From NCBI GenBank assembly GCA_963718995.1, contig CAVRAP010000007.1:15608-79607 (forward strand): DNA of 64,000 bases. Reading direction: 5' to 3'. The translations under genes and the position numbers were made by a program. Below are positions 52,855-62,127 of the stretch, one piece after another. The stretch's first letter is position 1. Every line of letters starts with the position of its first letter. The stretch is from UBA4744 sp963718995 (GTDB lineage: Bacteria > Actinomycetota > Acidimicrobiia > Spongiisociales > UBA4744). The notes under the pieces were generated by a model. It was given only the letters and a program-made list of their open reading frames with translations, was not told the DNA's origin and searched no databases.

Positions 52855-53745
52855 GTGCTGGAACTGAGCAACCTATCGAAGCGGTACGGCGACGTACGGG
52901 CGTTGGACGGGGCTTCGCTTTCGGTCGCGCCCGGGCACATGCTCGGCTTCCTCGGACCGAACGGAGCCGGCAAGACGACCGCGATGCGGTCGGTGTTCGG
53001 GCTCGTGCAACTCGATGCCGGTGAGGTCACCTGGGGCGGCGCCCCGATCGGCCCTGAGCAACGCCTTCATTTTGGGTATATGCCCGAACAGCGGGGCTTG
53101 TATCCACGGATGAAAGTCGGCGATCAGTTGATCTATTTCGCTGAGCTGCACGGCATGTCCCGCACGGAGGCGGGAGCCTCGGTTTCACGATGGCTGACCA
53201 CCCTGGGACTGGCGGACCGGAGCGACGACCGGCTCGAACAACTGTCGCACGGAAACCAGCAGCGCGTGCAACTGGCAGCCGCCCTCGTCCACGATCCCGA
53301 CCTGCTCATCCTCGACGAGCCTTTCTCCGGGCTCGATCCTGTGGCCGTCGAGACGCTGGCGGATTCGCTTCAGCGGGAGGCAGCCAAGGGCAAAGCGGTC
53401 GTGTTCTCCAGCCACCAGCTCGACCTCGTCGAGGACATGTGCGAGGACGTGGTGATCATCAATCGAGGGCGCAACGTCATGGAAGGCAACGTGGCCCGAT
53501 TGAAGGAGCGTTCACCACACCGGCGGTTGGAGATCGACGTGGCCAACGGGGACGGAGCCTGGCTCCCCGACATTGCGGGTATCGAATCCAAAGAGATCGA
53601 CGGCTCACTGGTCCGACTGCTGGTGCAGAAAGATGTCGATCTCGAAGGCGTGCTGGCAGCCGCGCAGGCGGCCGGCCCGATTCGCCATTTCAGTTTTGAA
53701 GCACCCAGCCTCTCGGAGATGTTCCTGCGGGCGGTGACCCAATGA
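52855..53745 (+). CDS. ABC transporter ATP-binding protein (NatA-like)
   Basis: Walker A GFLGPNGAGKTTAMRS, signature LEQLSHGNQQRVQLAAALV, Walker B LLILDEPFSGLDPVAVETL, then a DUF4162-like C-terminal domain. Starts with GTG 52855, divergent from metG with 99 bp between them. Stop overlaps the permease start. The pair resembles NatAB sodium/drug efflux systems. Confidence 0.9.
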   Translation: MLELSNLSKRYGDVRALDGASLSVAPGHMLGFLGPNGAGKTTAMRSVFGLVQLDAGEVTWGGAPIGPEQRLHFGYMPEQRGLYPRMKVGDQLIYFAELHGMSRTEAGASVSRWLTTLGLADRSDDRLEQLSHGNQQRVQLAAALVHDPDLLILDEPFSGLDPVAVETLADSLQREAAKGKAVVFSSHQLDLVEDMCEDVVIINRGRNVMEGNVARLKERSPHRRLEIDVANGDGAWLPDIAGIESKEIDGSLVRLLVQKDVDLEGVLAAAQAAGPIRHFSFEAPSLSEMFLRAVTQ

Positions 53746-54950
53746 AGGGCCTACGACCCATCTGGATGGTGGCCCGCCGCGAGTTGCGGGAGCGTTTCAA
53801 GAGCCGTACCTACCGGATCACCACGGTGATCCTCTTGCTGATCGTCCTGGGTGCCATTGTGATCCCGCAGATGGTGGGAGATGGTGACGGCACCACCTAC
53901 GACCTGGGTCTGGTGGGAGATACGTCGTCGGACTTGCTGGCCACGCTCGAGGTGTTGGCGGCCACTGCAGACGTTCGCATCGACACGCAGGTGTTCGATG
54001 ACACTTCCGCGGCAGAGGCTGCTCTGGAAGGTGGTGATGTCGACGCAATCCTGGTTGGTGGGATTGAATACGTCACGAAAGAACCGGGCGGTTCCGGGTT
54101 TTTCGTGACAGGAAGCACCGGACTTCCTGCCCTGGTGGGAGGAGCGGCCCAGACCATCCGATTGCAGGAAGTATCGGCTTCGGCCGGAATCTCGGTCGAT
54201 GAGATCGCCGGCCTTCTCACGGAGAGCCCTCTCGAGTTCCGAAGCCTCGAACCCTTTGACCCGAACCGGGAAACCAACACCATTGTCAGTTTTGCCGGAC
54301 TGATCTTGCTCTATGTGGGGATTCTCAGCTACGGGGCGTGGACGCTCAACGGCGTCATCGAGGAGAAGACCAATCGGGTAGTTGAGGTTCTGATGTCGGC
54401 ACTGCGTCCCCACCAGTTGATGGCCGGCAAGGTCATCGGGATTGGCTTGCTAGGACTTGCGCAACTGCTGCTCATCGTCATTACGGCCGTTGCGGCCGCG
54501 CTGGCAGTCGATCTGGTCGATATTCCCGATGTGTCGGGTGGGCTGATCGTGTCTCTCCTCGTGTGGTTCGTGCTCGGCTTCTCGTTCTTCAGCGTCGCTT
54601 ATGCGGCTGTCGGTGCCCTGGTTTCACGGATGGAAGAGGCTCAGAGCGTCGCCACCCCGCTGACCATGGTGGGGGTTGCCGGTTACCTGGCCGCGTTCGC
54701 CGTATTGGAGAATCCCGATGGTGTGGTGGCCAAGATCACCACGTTCCTGCCGCCGACCGCTCCATTTGTTGTGCCGATCCGTCAGGCGCAGGGCGCTATT
54801 GCCGGCTGGGAGTCCGGCCTGGCGATCGTTGTCATGCTCGCAGCAACCTACGGGTTGATCCGGCTGGCCGGCCGCGTGTACTCAGGGGCGATTCTCTCCC
54901 TCGGGGCCCGGGTGAAACTGCGCGATGCCTGGAGGTCCTCTGAGCTCTGA
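53742..54950 (+). CDS. ABC-2 type transporter permease (NatB-like)
   Basis: Cytoplasmic start WMVARRELRERFKSRTYRIT, first helix near 27-47, a large extracytoplasmic domain of about 125 residues, then five or six helices (TIVSFAGLILLYVGILSYGA onward) with NGVIEEKTNRVVEVLMSALR as the coupling helix. At 402 residues this is the NatB/YhgE-like plan. Confidence 0.9.
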   Translation: MKGLRPIWMVARRELRERFKSRTYRITTVILLLIVLGAIVIPQMVGDGDGTTYDLGLVGDTSSDLLATLEVLAATADVRIDTQVFDDTSAAEAALEGGDVDAILVGGIEYVTKEPGGSGFFVTGSTGLPALVGGAAQTIRLQEVSASAGISVDEIAGLLTESPLEFRSLEPFDPNRETNTIVSFAGLILLYVGILSYGAWTLNGVIEEKTNRVVEVLMSALRPHQLMAGKVIGIGLLGLAQLLLIVITAVAAALAVDLVDIPDVSGGLIVSLLVWFVLGFSFFSVAYAAVGALVSRMEEAQSVATPLTMVGVAGYLAAFAVLENPDGVVAKITTFLPPTAPFVVPIRQAQGAIAGWESGLAIVVMLAATYGLIRLAGRVYSGAILSLGARVKLRDAWRSSEL

Positions 54951-55061
54951 ATTGGTTCGGCTCCTCGATGTGTGCGAGGCCGCGAAAAACTCTCAACCCC
55001 GGTCCCTTCCCACTGGGTATGCTCGGGTGCATGCCCTGGCAGCTGGCGGGAGGCAGCAGGA

Positions 55062-55532
55062 GTGAAGATCGAATCGGTAGGCGATCACGGTAGGACAAGG
55101 CGGGGTGCGGATCGGCGCAGCCGCAACGGCTCGTTTTTCTACCCGGAGCGGCGATACGGCTTTGAACGTCGCCGCCCGGCCGAAGGCACCTGGGGTGCTC
55201 GCTACCACGCCTGGTTAGAGCACTACCGGCACGATCACGACACGATCGCCGTGGCGCTTCTGGTGTTCGTCGTTCTCAACCTCGCCGATCTCCTGCTCAC
55301 CGTGCGGGCAATGTCGATGGGCGCCGTCGAGGGCAATCCGATCATGGCGTATCTCTTTGCGGTAGATCCGGTGCTGGCAGCCGTTTTCAAAGTTGTGGTG
55401 GGTGCCGGGATTGCGATAGCAGTCTGGTCGGCACGCCGCTACAGGAGAATCCTGGAGACTTCGCTCATGATGGTGGCCGTCATGACCGCGGTGCTGCTCT
55501 ATCACGGCTACAACGCCCTCATGGTCTTCTAG
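55062..55532 (+). CDS. DUF5658 family membrane protein
   Basis: A charged, Arg-rich N-terminus of about 65 residues is followed by three helices with LNLADLLLTVRAMSMGAVEG and NPIMAYLF, the DUF5658 pattern. GTG 55062 with GGGAGG upstream is preferred to an in-frame start at 54972, which has no ribosome site. Function unknown; it ends 5 bp from the convergent aldolase stop. Confidence 0.75.
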   Translation: MKIESVGDHGRTRRGADRRSRNGSFFYPERRYGFERRRPAEGTWGARYHAWLEHYRHDHDTIAVALLVFVVLNLADLLLTVRAMSMGAVEGNPIMAYLFAVDPVLAAVFKVVVGAGIAIAVWSARRYRRILETSLMMVAVMTAVLLYHGYNALMVF

Positions 55533-55537
55533 GACCT

Positions 55538-56587
55538 TCAGGCGATGGTTACCTCGGCGTCGAGATACACGTCCTGGATCGCGTTGAGAAGTCCGATCCC
55601 GTCGCTCATCGGGCGTTGGAAAGACTTGCGGCCGGAGATGAGCCCGGTCCCACCGGCCCGCTTGTTGATCACCGCCGTGCGGACGGCCTGAGCCAGGTCG
55701 CCTGCTCCCGATGATGCCCCCCCGGAGTTGATCAATCCAGCGCGGCCCATGTAACAGTTGGCTACCTGCCAGCGGGTCAGATCAATGGGGTGATCGGTGG
55801 TCAGCTCTGAGTACACCTTCGGGTGGGTCTTGCCGAAACCGATCGCCGTGTATCCGCCGTTGTTGTCCGGCTGCTTCTGCTTGATGATGTCGGCCTCGAT
55901 CGTCACGCCGATGTGGTTCGCCTGGCCCGTCAGGTCCGCAGATCCTTCGTAGTTCACGCCGTCCTTGGTGAAGGCGGAGTTCCGGACGTAACACCAGAGG
56001 ACCGTGAACATGCCGAGCTCGTGCGCCCGGGCAAAGGCATCGCTCACTTCCTGGATCTGGCGGGTTGATTCCTCAGAGCCGAAGTAGATGGTTGCGCCGA
56101 CTCCGGCTGCGCCGAGATCAAATGCCTGATCGACCGAGCCGTACATCACCTGGTCATATGTGGCCGGATAAGTGAGCAGTTCGTTGTGGTTGATCTTGAC
56201 GATGAAGGGGATCTTGTGGGCGTACCGGCGGGACACCATGCCCAGCACCCCGAAGGTCGTAGCGACGGCGTTGCAGCCGGCCTGGACGGCCAGCTCGACG
56301 ATGTTCTTGGGATCGAAGTAGATCGGATTGGGCGCAAAGGAAGCGGCTCCCGAGTGCTCGATGCCCTGATCGACGGGGAGGATGGACAGATAGCCGGTGC
56401 GGCCCAGACGTCCGTGGTTGTACATCGAAGCCAGGTTGCGAAGGACCTGGGGGGAGCGGTCCGTCTGGATGAACACCCGATCGACGAAGTCGGGACCGGG
56501 CAACTCGAGCGTGTCGGCCGGGATGCCCGTCGAGTTGTGTGACAGGAGATCCTGGGCGTCTTCACCCAGCAGCTTTGTGTAGTCCAT
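55538..56587 (-). CDS. Class I fructose-bisphosphate aldolase (FbaB/DhnA type)
   Basis: It cleaves fructose-1,6-bisphosphate through a Schiff-base lysine. LSILPVDQGIEHSGAASFAP, IPFIVKINHNELL and the C-terminal phosphate-binding INSGGASSG and INKRAGGTGLISGRKSF match the archaeal-type class I family. ATG 56587 with CGGAGGAAACAAC gives 349 residues; an upstream in-frame extension overlaps the divergent TetR gene and is rejected. Confidence 0.93.
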   Translation of the reverse strand: MDYTKLLGEDAQDLLSHNSTGIPADTLELPGPDFVDRVFIQTDRSPQVLRNLASMYNHGRLGRTGYLSILPVDQGIEHSGAASFAPNPIYFDPKNIVELAVQAGCNAVATTFGVLGMVSRRYAHKIPFIVKINHNELLTYPATYDQVMYGSVDQAFDLGAAGVGATIYFGSEESTRQIQEVSDAFARAHELGMFTVLWCYVRNSAFTKDGVNYEGSADLTGQANHIGVTIEADIIKQKQPDNNGGYTAIGFGKTHPKVYSELTTDHPIDLTRWQVANCYMGRAGLINSGGASSGAGDLAQAVRTAVINKRAGGTGLISGRKSFQRPMSDGIGLLNAIQDVYLDAEVTIA

Positions 56588-56717
56588 GTTGTTTCCTCCG
56601 TCGTGTCGAAATCTCGTATGGACATTATCGCGGGTTTTGGGCCGTCCGTCTCCGGTTGGCCCAAGGTCCTCTCTCGGACGCCTCCGGCCGCTTGGTTTGG
56701 GGCCCGTTGAACAGCCG

Positions 56718-56725
56718 TATAGAAT
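56718..56725 (+). promoter_or_regulatory. -10 element of predicted leaderless promoter for the TetR operon
   Basis: TATAGAAT lies 7 bases before ATG 56733, with TTGGTT at 56693-56698 as a possible -35 (19-bp spacing). No ribosome site precedes the ATG, so the mRNA is probably leaderless. Auto-regulation by the TetR product at this promoter is likely but no clear operator palindrome is seen. Confidence 0.5.
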
Positions 56726-56732
56726 GCTGAAC

Positions 56733-57416
56733 ATGCGTTCAATTGAGGTCCTCAGCGAAGGATCGTCGGCTGATGATCGGACCACCAAAGCACGCATCCG
56801 CGACGCGGCCATCGCGTGCTTTGCCGAGCACGGTATCAGCGGAACGACGGCCCGCAAGGTCGCAACCTCGGCCGGAGTATCTGCGGGGTTGGTTATGCAC
56901 TATTTCGGATCGATGGATGGTCTCCGGGTGGCTTGCGACCAGCACGTCACGGCCATGATTCGACAGCTGAAGGGTGAGGCCATGGCCGCCGGTGCCGGGT
57001 TCGACCCTTTGGCGGCGCTCCGCTCGACCGGGGAAGGACCGCCGCTGGCCCGGTATCTGGCCCGTACCCTGGTGGACGGATCGCCCCATGTGGTCAGCCT
57101 CGTGGACGAAATCGTGGCTGATGCCATCGAATATTCCGAGACGGGTGTCGAGACCGGAATGCTCACCCCAACCCGGTACCCCCGGGAACGGGCGGCGATC
57201 ATGACGATGTGGTCGCTCGGTGCGCTGGTGTTGCACGAACACCTGGAGCGTCTCATCGGCTACGACCTCACCGATCCCGTCTCCAATCCCAAGGCGGCTG
57301 CTTCCTACATGGCGCCGGCTTTGGAAATTCTCAGCGGACTCTTTACGCAAACGACGGTCGAACGAATGAAAGAGGCGTTCGACGACGCCACCACAGCGGA
57401 AGAAGGAACACCATGA
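56733..57416 (+). CDS. TetR/AcrR family transcription regulator
   Basis: The N-terminal HTH spans about 20-65 (RIRDAAIACFAEHGISGTTA, RKVATSAGVSAGLVMHYFGS). The C-terminal ligand-binding domain is all helical. At 227 residues the size is normal. ATG 56733 is chosen from the leaderless promoter; ATG 56724 is also in frame. The stop overlaps the ABC ATPase start (ATGA), so the regulator and the exporter are one operon. Confidence 0.92.
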   Translation: MRSIEVLSEGSSADDRTTKARIRDAAIACFAEHGISGTTARKVATSAGVSAGLVMHYFGSMDGLRVACDQHVTAMIRQLKGEAMAAGAGFDPLAALRSTGEGPPLARYLARTLVDGSPHVVSLVDEIVADAIEYSETGVETGMLTPTRYPRERAAIMTMWSLGALVLHEHLERLIGYDLTDPVSNPKAAASYMAPALEILSGLFTQTTVERMKEAFDDATTAEEGTP

Positions 57417-58321
57417 CCGACCAGATCACTATCCACGCCGAGAAGTTGACCAAGCACTACGGGGATGTCGAGGCGCTGGTGGATCTGGACCTCGACGTCC
57501 GGGCCGGAGAGATATTCGGGTTTCTCGGTCCCAACGGCGCGGGCAAGACGACCACCATCCGCACGATGCTGGATGAGATTCGTCCCACTTCGGGTTCCGC
57601 TTCGATTCTCGGATTGGATTCGCACGATGCTGCCGTGGAGATTCGTCGGCACATCGGCTACGTGCCGGGTGATCTGGCTCTCTATCCCAATCTCACCGGG
57701 CGGGACACGCTCACGTATTTCGCCAACCTGCGGGGTGGCGTCGATTGGGGTTACGTCGACGAGCTCACCGAACGCCTGGATGCGGATCTCTCGAAAAAAG
57801 TTGGCGATCTGTCCTCGGGTAACCGCCAGAAAGTTGGTTTGATCCAGGCATTCATGAATCGACCGAAGGTGCTGATCATGGACGAGCCCAGCAGCGGTCT
57901 CGATCCACTGATGCAGAGGGCATTCCAGAGGTTGATGAGGGAAGTGGCCGCCGACGGGACCACCGTGTTCCTGTCCAGCCATACCCTGTCGGAGGTGCAG
58001 CGGGTCGCCGATCGGGTCGGCATCATTCGCCACGGCAAGCTGATCGCCCTGGAGGCCGTGTCCAGTCTGCGCTCCAAAGCCATTCGCACGGTGAACATCT
58101 ACTTCGACGGCCCGGTCGATGCGGCCGTTCTCGAACCTCTTCCCGGCGTACGGGATGTGAAGGTGGAGGATCATCACGCGATGCTGTCTTTTGATGGTCA
58201 GATGGAGACCTTGCTCAAGGTCGTCACCGAACGATTTCACGTCCTGGACATCTCCACTGAAGCGGCCGACCTCGAAGAGATCTTCCTTACCTACTACCGG
58301 GACGACGAGGGGGTGGTCTGA
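57413..58321 (+). CDS. ABC transporter ATP-binding protein
   Basis: Walker A GFLGPNGAGKTTTIRTM, signature VGDLSSGNRQKVGLIQAF, Walker B VLIMDEPSSGLDPLMQRAF, with a C-terminal domain of about 80 residues. Coupled to the TetR gene upstream and to the permease downstream (TGATG). Likely an exporter induced by a substrate the TetR protein senses. Confidence 0.92.
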   Translation: MTDQITIHAEKLTKHYGDVEALVDLDLDVRAGEIFGFLGPNGAGKTTTIRTMLDEIRPTSGSASILGLDSHDAAVEIRRHIGYVPGDLALYPNLTGRDTLTYFANLRGGVDWGYVDELTERLDADLSKKVGDLSSGNRQKVGLIQAFMNRPKVLIMDEPSSGLDPLMQRAFQRLMREVAADGTTVFLSSHTLSEVQRVADRVGIIRHGKLIALEAVSSLRSKAIRTVNIYFDGPVDAAVLEPLPGVRDVKVEDHHAMLSFDGQMETLLKVVTERFHVLDISTEAADLEEIFLTYYRDDEGVV

Positions 58322-59985
58322 TGCTTGCCTCAGTCTTTGCGAAAACCACCCGGGATCGCTGGAAGGGGATGGCGATCGCCATGTTCAGCCTCGGTCTGCT
58401 GCTTTGGATGGTGATGGCGGTCTATCAGGACATCGATATCTCTGCCTATTCGGAACTTCCCGAGGTGTTCTTGTCGATCATGGGTATCCCGGAGGGCGCA
58501 GATGTGGCCAGTTTGGCCGTCGGAGTTATGTACGGCTTCTACGGTGCTTTGACGCTGGCGGGCCTGGCCGTGTCGATGGGTTCGGCCTCGGTGGCAGGCG
58601 AAGAGCGCGACGGAACCATCGGTCTGTTGCTCGGTAACCCCAAGAGCCGCACCAACGTGCTGGTGTCCAAAGCGGCTTCGATGGTGTTGCTGGTGGGGTT
58701 GGGGGCGCTGGCTCTGTGGGGCGCGGCACCCCTGGTAGCAGGAATCCTGGATGTCCGCATGGGCGGCATGCAGATCGGGGCTTATGCCCTTCACTTGTTC
58801 GCCAATGCCATCTTCTACGGGTTCCTGGCTATGGCGATCGGCGCCTGGACAGGAAAGCGCGGGTTGGCGTCGGGAGTATCGGCCGGGATCATGGCCCTGG
58901 GCTTCGTGGCGGTCGGCATCTTCCCCATCATCGAGGGGTGGGAGAACGTTGCCAAAGTGTTCCCCTGGCACTACTTCGACAACGGGCAACCGGTGATCAA
59001 CGGAATCCAGTGGAGTGATCTGGCTGTGCTGATTGGCGCCATAGTGGTTCTGGCCGGAATCGCTTCGGTCGGCATCAATCGTCGCGACCTGCGAAGCCAA
59101 AACGTGGGCGTCACTTTGCTGGACCGTCTGCGGGGCAATCCCCTTACGCAGAAGATCGTCGACCGGTTGGCCGGTGCCACCCGGGTTTCCCGGATCTGGA
59201 TCAAGACTGCTTCTGAGCACCAGGGGTTGCTAGTTGTCACGGCTTACATCATGTTCTTTCTCATGGGTGTGCTCATGGGTCCGCTCTACGGATTGATGGA
59301 CCAGACACTCCTGAACTTCACCAAACAGATCCCTGAGGAGCTCTGGGCCTTCGTGGGGGCTGCAGGCGGTGACATGAGCACCGCAGAAGGTTTCTACGAG
59401 GCTGAGACGTTCGGGCTGATGGCTCCCATTGCGGTCATCGTGGTTACCGCCGTCATCGGAGCCCGGGGACTGGCCGGCGAGGAACAGAACCGCACGATGG
59501 GTCTGCTCCTCGCCAATCCGATCAAGCGTTCCCGGGTCGTACTAGAAAAGGCCTTGGCCATGGTGGTGTATGCCATCGCCGTTGGGGTCTCGACCTTTCT
59601 CGGAGTCTGGCTGGGGTCGGTGCTCGGTGGGCTGGGTATAGACGTGGGAAACATCGCCGCCACCTCATTTCTGGCAACGCTGGTCGGCCTGGTCTTCGGG
59701 ACGTTAGCGTTGGCTTTGAGCGCCGCCACCGGCCGGGTGAGAGTCGCAATCTTTGGGACGGTCGGGGCAGCTCTGGTCTTCCATCTGGTCAACTCTTTTG
59801 CGTCGCTCAACGACACGCTGGCCGGTTGGGCAAGGGTGTCACCGTTCAGCTACTACCTCAACACCCACCCGCTTGAGAACGGGATGGATTGGGGCAACGG
59901 GGCCATCCTCGCCGGTCTGACCGTCTTATTGGTAGCGGTTTCGGTTGTGTTGTTCCAACGACGAGATCTGCGCCAGACGGGCTGA
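58321..59985 (+). CDS. ABC transporter permease, two-half (12-helix) form
   Basis: The 554-residue protein contains two similar halves of about six helices each. GEERDGTIGLLLGNPKSR near residue 95 and GEEQNRTMGLLLANPIKRSR near 385 are the same coupling motif in each half, so the gene arose by duplication and fusion. It resembles actinobacterial exporter permeases for antibiotics or lipids; the substrate is unknown. Confidence 0.9.
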   Translation: MLASVFAKTTRDRWKGMAIAMFSLGLLLWMVMAVYQDIDISAYSELPEVFLSIMGIPEGADVASLAVGVMYGFYGALTLAGLAVSMGSASVAGEERDGTIGLLLGNPKSRTNVLVSKAASMVLLVGLGALALWGAAPLVAGILDVRMGGMQIGAYALHLFANAIFYGFLAMAIGAWTGKRGLASGVSAGIMALGFVAVGIFPIIEGWENVAKVFPWHYFDNGQPVINGIQWSDLAVLIGAIVVLAGIASVGINRRDLRSQNVGVTLLDRLRGNPLTQKIVDRLAGATRVSRIWIKTASEHQGLLVVTAYIMFFLMGVLMGPLYGLMDQTLLNFTKQIPEELWAFVGAAGGDMSTAEGFYEAETFGLMAPIAVIVVTAVIGARGLAGEEQNRTMGLLLANPIKRSRVVLEKALAMVVYAIAVGVSTFLGVWLGSVLGGLGIDVGNIAATSFLATLVGLVFGTLALALSAATGRVRVAIFGTVGAALVFHLVNSFASLNDTLAGWARVSPFSYYLNTHPLENGMDWGNGAILAGLTVLLVAVSVVLFQRRDLRQTG

Positions 59986-60050
59986 TCGGGTTTCGAGCCG
60001 GCACCCAAACAGCGCCAAGGGAGCGTCTGGAAAGGCTCTAGAGTCGACGT

Positions 60051-60734
60051 ATGGACATCATTCTCATCGCTGGTTTGTGGCTACCCCGGTCCATCTGGGC
60101 GGATGTCGATGCTGAACTTAAGCAACTGGGGCATCGGGCTCTGCCGGTAGCTCTGCCTGGTGTTGATGATGCTTCGACAACCGCAACCCTGGCCGACCAG
60201 GTCGCGGCCACCCTGGCAGCAGTTGACGCAGCCGACCGCCCGATGGTCGTCGGCCACTCGGCCGCTTGCACCCTGGCCTGGATAATGGCCGACCAACGAC
60301 CCGATGCGATCGATCGAGTAGTGCTGGTCGGCGGCTTCCCCTCCGACGACGGTGAGGCCTACGCCGACTTCTTCCCCGTTATCGACGGCGTCATGGCCTT
60401 CCCGGGTTGGGGCCCCTTCGAGGGCCCCGACGCGGCCGACCTCGGCGAGGTCGAGCGGGATCGGATCGTTTCGGTGGCCGTTCCCGTCCCCGAGGGTGTG
60501 TCCAGGGGTGTTGTGCGCTTGATCGACGACCGACGCTTCGAGGTTCCCGTGCTCTTGGTGTGCCCCGAGTACAGCCCCGACCAGGCCAGGGCCTGGATCG
60601 ATGCCGGTGATGTCCCCGAACTCAGCCGGGCTGCCCACCTCGACTTTGAGGACATCGACTCAGGACACTGGCCGATGGTCACCCGACCCGCTGAACTGGC
60701 CAGGATTCTCGACTCGGCGGCCGGGCGAGCCTGA
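60051..60734 (+). CDS. Alpha/beta hydrolase
   Basis: The strand-turn MDIILIAGLWLPRSIW supplies the oxyanion region, the nucleophile elbow is VVGHSAACTLAW (Ser at about 69), and the catalytic His is in IDSGHWPMVTRP near the C-terminus. At 227 residues it is a compact alpha/beta hydrolase without a cap insert. Substrate unknown. Confidence 0.85.
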   Translation: MDIILIAGLWLPRSIWADVDAELKQLGHRALPVALPGVDDASTTATLADQVAATLAAVDAADRPMVVGHSAACTLAWIMADQRPDAIDRVVLVGGFPSDDGEAYADFFPVIDGVMAFPGWGPFEGPDAADLGEVERDRIVSVAVPVPEGVSRGVVRLIDDRRFEVPVLLVCPEYSPDQARAWIDAGDVPELSRAAHLDFEDIDSGHWPMVTRPAELARILDSAAGRA

Positions 60735-60817
60735 ACCCGCCGACCTGCACGATTCGTAAGCCCGTCTGCCAACGCGACCGGTTGCGGGCCGCATCTTTCG
60801 TCGGCGCGAGCCTTTGA

Positions 60818-61792
60818 TCACGGTTGGCGGCCGGCGACTCCGAGCACCCGAAGGGTGCGGATGGTTACCCAGGGGTTTGTCCGGGTTTTCCCGCCGGGCC
60901 CCCATTGGGCGAACGTGCAGTTGCTGCAGATCTCGCTTGCGGTCCGGGCCCGTCTCACCTCCATGGGGAACCCACCGTCCGCGGTGCGCTTGGAAAGAAG
61001 CAGGTCGAGGGCGCGATGGCAGCGCGGGTCCTCGAGGTGGCCGGTGTCGGCCATGAGCTCCAGAACAAGGAGAACGTCGAAGAAACGGATCGGGAATCCA
61101 ATCTTGTCGGGTCGGGGCCCCCAACTGGGCACGAGCAGGGCGCCACTGCGGTGATAGAGCAGGTGGTGTCCCAACAGAAGCTCGACACCGCGTTCGAGCG
61201 TGTCCGTGGCGGTCCTGTCGCCCGTCGCCTGCACCCACGCCGCTAGCCCCCGCAGGCCCAGCACAGTCTCGACGAAGGATGATTGGCGCGCTTGAGGCCG
61301 CACATCACAATTCCAGCCCCCGTCCGGCCATTGCATTTCGCCGAGCCGATCCGCAAGAACCTGCAACCGCTCGTCCATCAGGCCCAGCTGCAGGCTCGCC
61401 CAGAGCACATTGCCCTCCATCGAGGCGCAACGCCGCACTCGATCAGGTTGTCCCTCGATCTGCCGGGTCCAGTTTGGCTTCAGAAACCCCGGAGAAAGGA
61501 TCCATGCGAACACGAGTTCCTGGACCTGCTGGAGGCGTGAGTCTCCACCGGGATGCCCCCGTTCGGCCAGCTGTACGAGTGCCCAGTGAGCGCCCTGCCA
61601 CTTGCGGTAGGCGTGGCGTGGGTCCACAAAACTGCCATCGATCACCGCACCGCAGTCTGGACTCGTGCGCACCTCGTCGGCCCGGGTACGCATCGCGACG
61701 GTGTCCGGCTCGAGCCCGTCCAACACGAGCCGGGCCTGATACCGCACCGCCGGATCGTCCCACGTGCGGAGCCGGTCGACCACTGTCTCCAT
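60818..61792 (-). CDS. Squalene-cyclase/prenyltransferase-like (alpha-alpha toroid) protein
   Basis: The 324-residue protein has repeats of the toroid fold, with QW-like motifs MQWPDGGWNCDVRP and KRTADGGFPMEV and a Cys/Asn-containing ICSNCTFAQWG. It is about half the length of squalene-hopene cyclase and lacks the DxDD protonation motif, so it is unlikely to cyclise squalene. Function unknown. The next 335 bp upstream contain no gene. Confidence 0.75.
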   Translation of the reverse strand: METVVDRLRTWDDPAVRYQARLVLDGLEPDTVAMRTRADEVRTSPDCGAVIDGSFVDPRHAYRKWQGAHWALVQLAERGHPGGDSRLQQVQELVFAWILSPGFLKPNWTRQIEGQPDRVRRCASMEGNVLWASLQLGLMDERLQVLADRLGEMQWPDGGWNCDVRPQARQSSFVETVLGLRGLAAWVQATGDRTATDTLERGVELLLGHHLLYHRSGALLVPSWGPRPDKIGFPIRFFDVLLVLELMADTGHLEDPRCHRALDLLLSKRTADGGFPMEVRRARTASEICSNCTFAQWGPGGKTRTNPWVTIRTLRVLGVAGRQP

Positions 61793-62127
61793 ATGCCGAG
61801 CCTAGAGCACGGCCTGCCCGGCAGGGCGCCCCCATTTGGATCTAGCGGCGTCGACCTTCAATCGAGTCCGGGTCCGGACTCTTGAAACTGAGGCAGCTCG
61901 CCTATTCGAGACGATGGGCTTCCAAAGGGTCGGAGAGCCCGAGGCAACACATTCGCTTGATCTTGGCGACAGGAGTCCCCGGGCAAGCCCACGCTGAGAT
62001 CACATGATCTCGATCGGGACGTGATTGAGAGCCTGTCGATTGCCGCCCGACAATAATCAACCGGGGCAGTCAGCGGCGGACGGTCCAGACACGTGAACGT
62101 ACCCGCCCGGGCCACAAGGAGGAGCAC
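61793..62127. other. Intergenic region with two perfect palindromes
   Basis: No coding signal is seen. GAGTCCGG-GT-CCGGACTC at 61864-61881 has 8-bp perfect arms, and GAGATC-ACAT-GATCTC at 61996-62011 has 6-bp perfect arms. Both lie between the divergent toroid-protein and QorB-like genes and may be operators. A strong ribosome site (CAAGGAGGAGCAC) closes the region. Confidence 0.45.
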
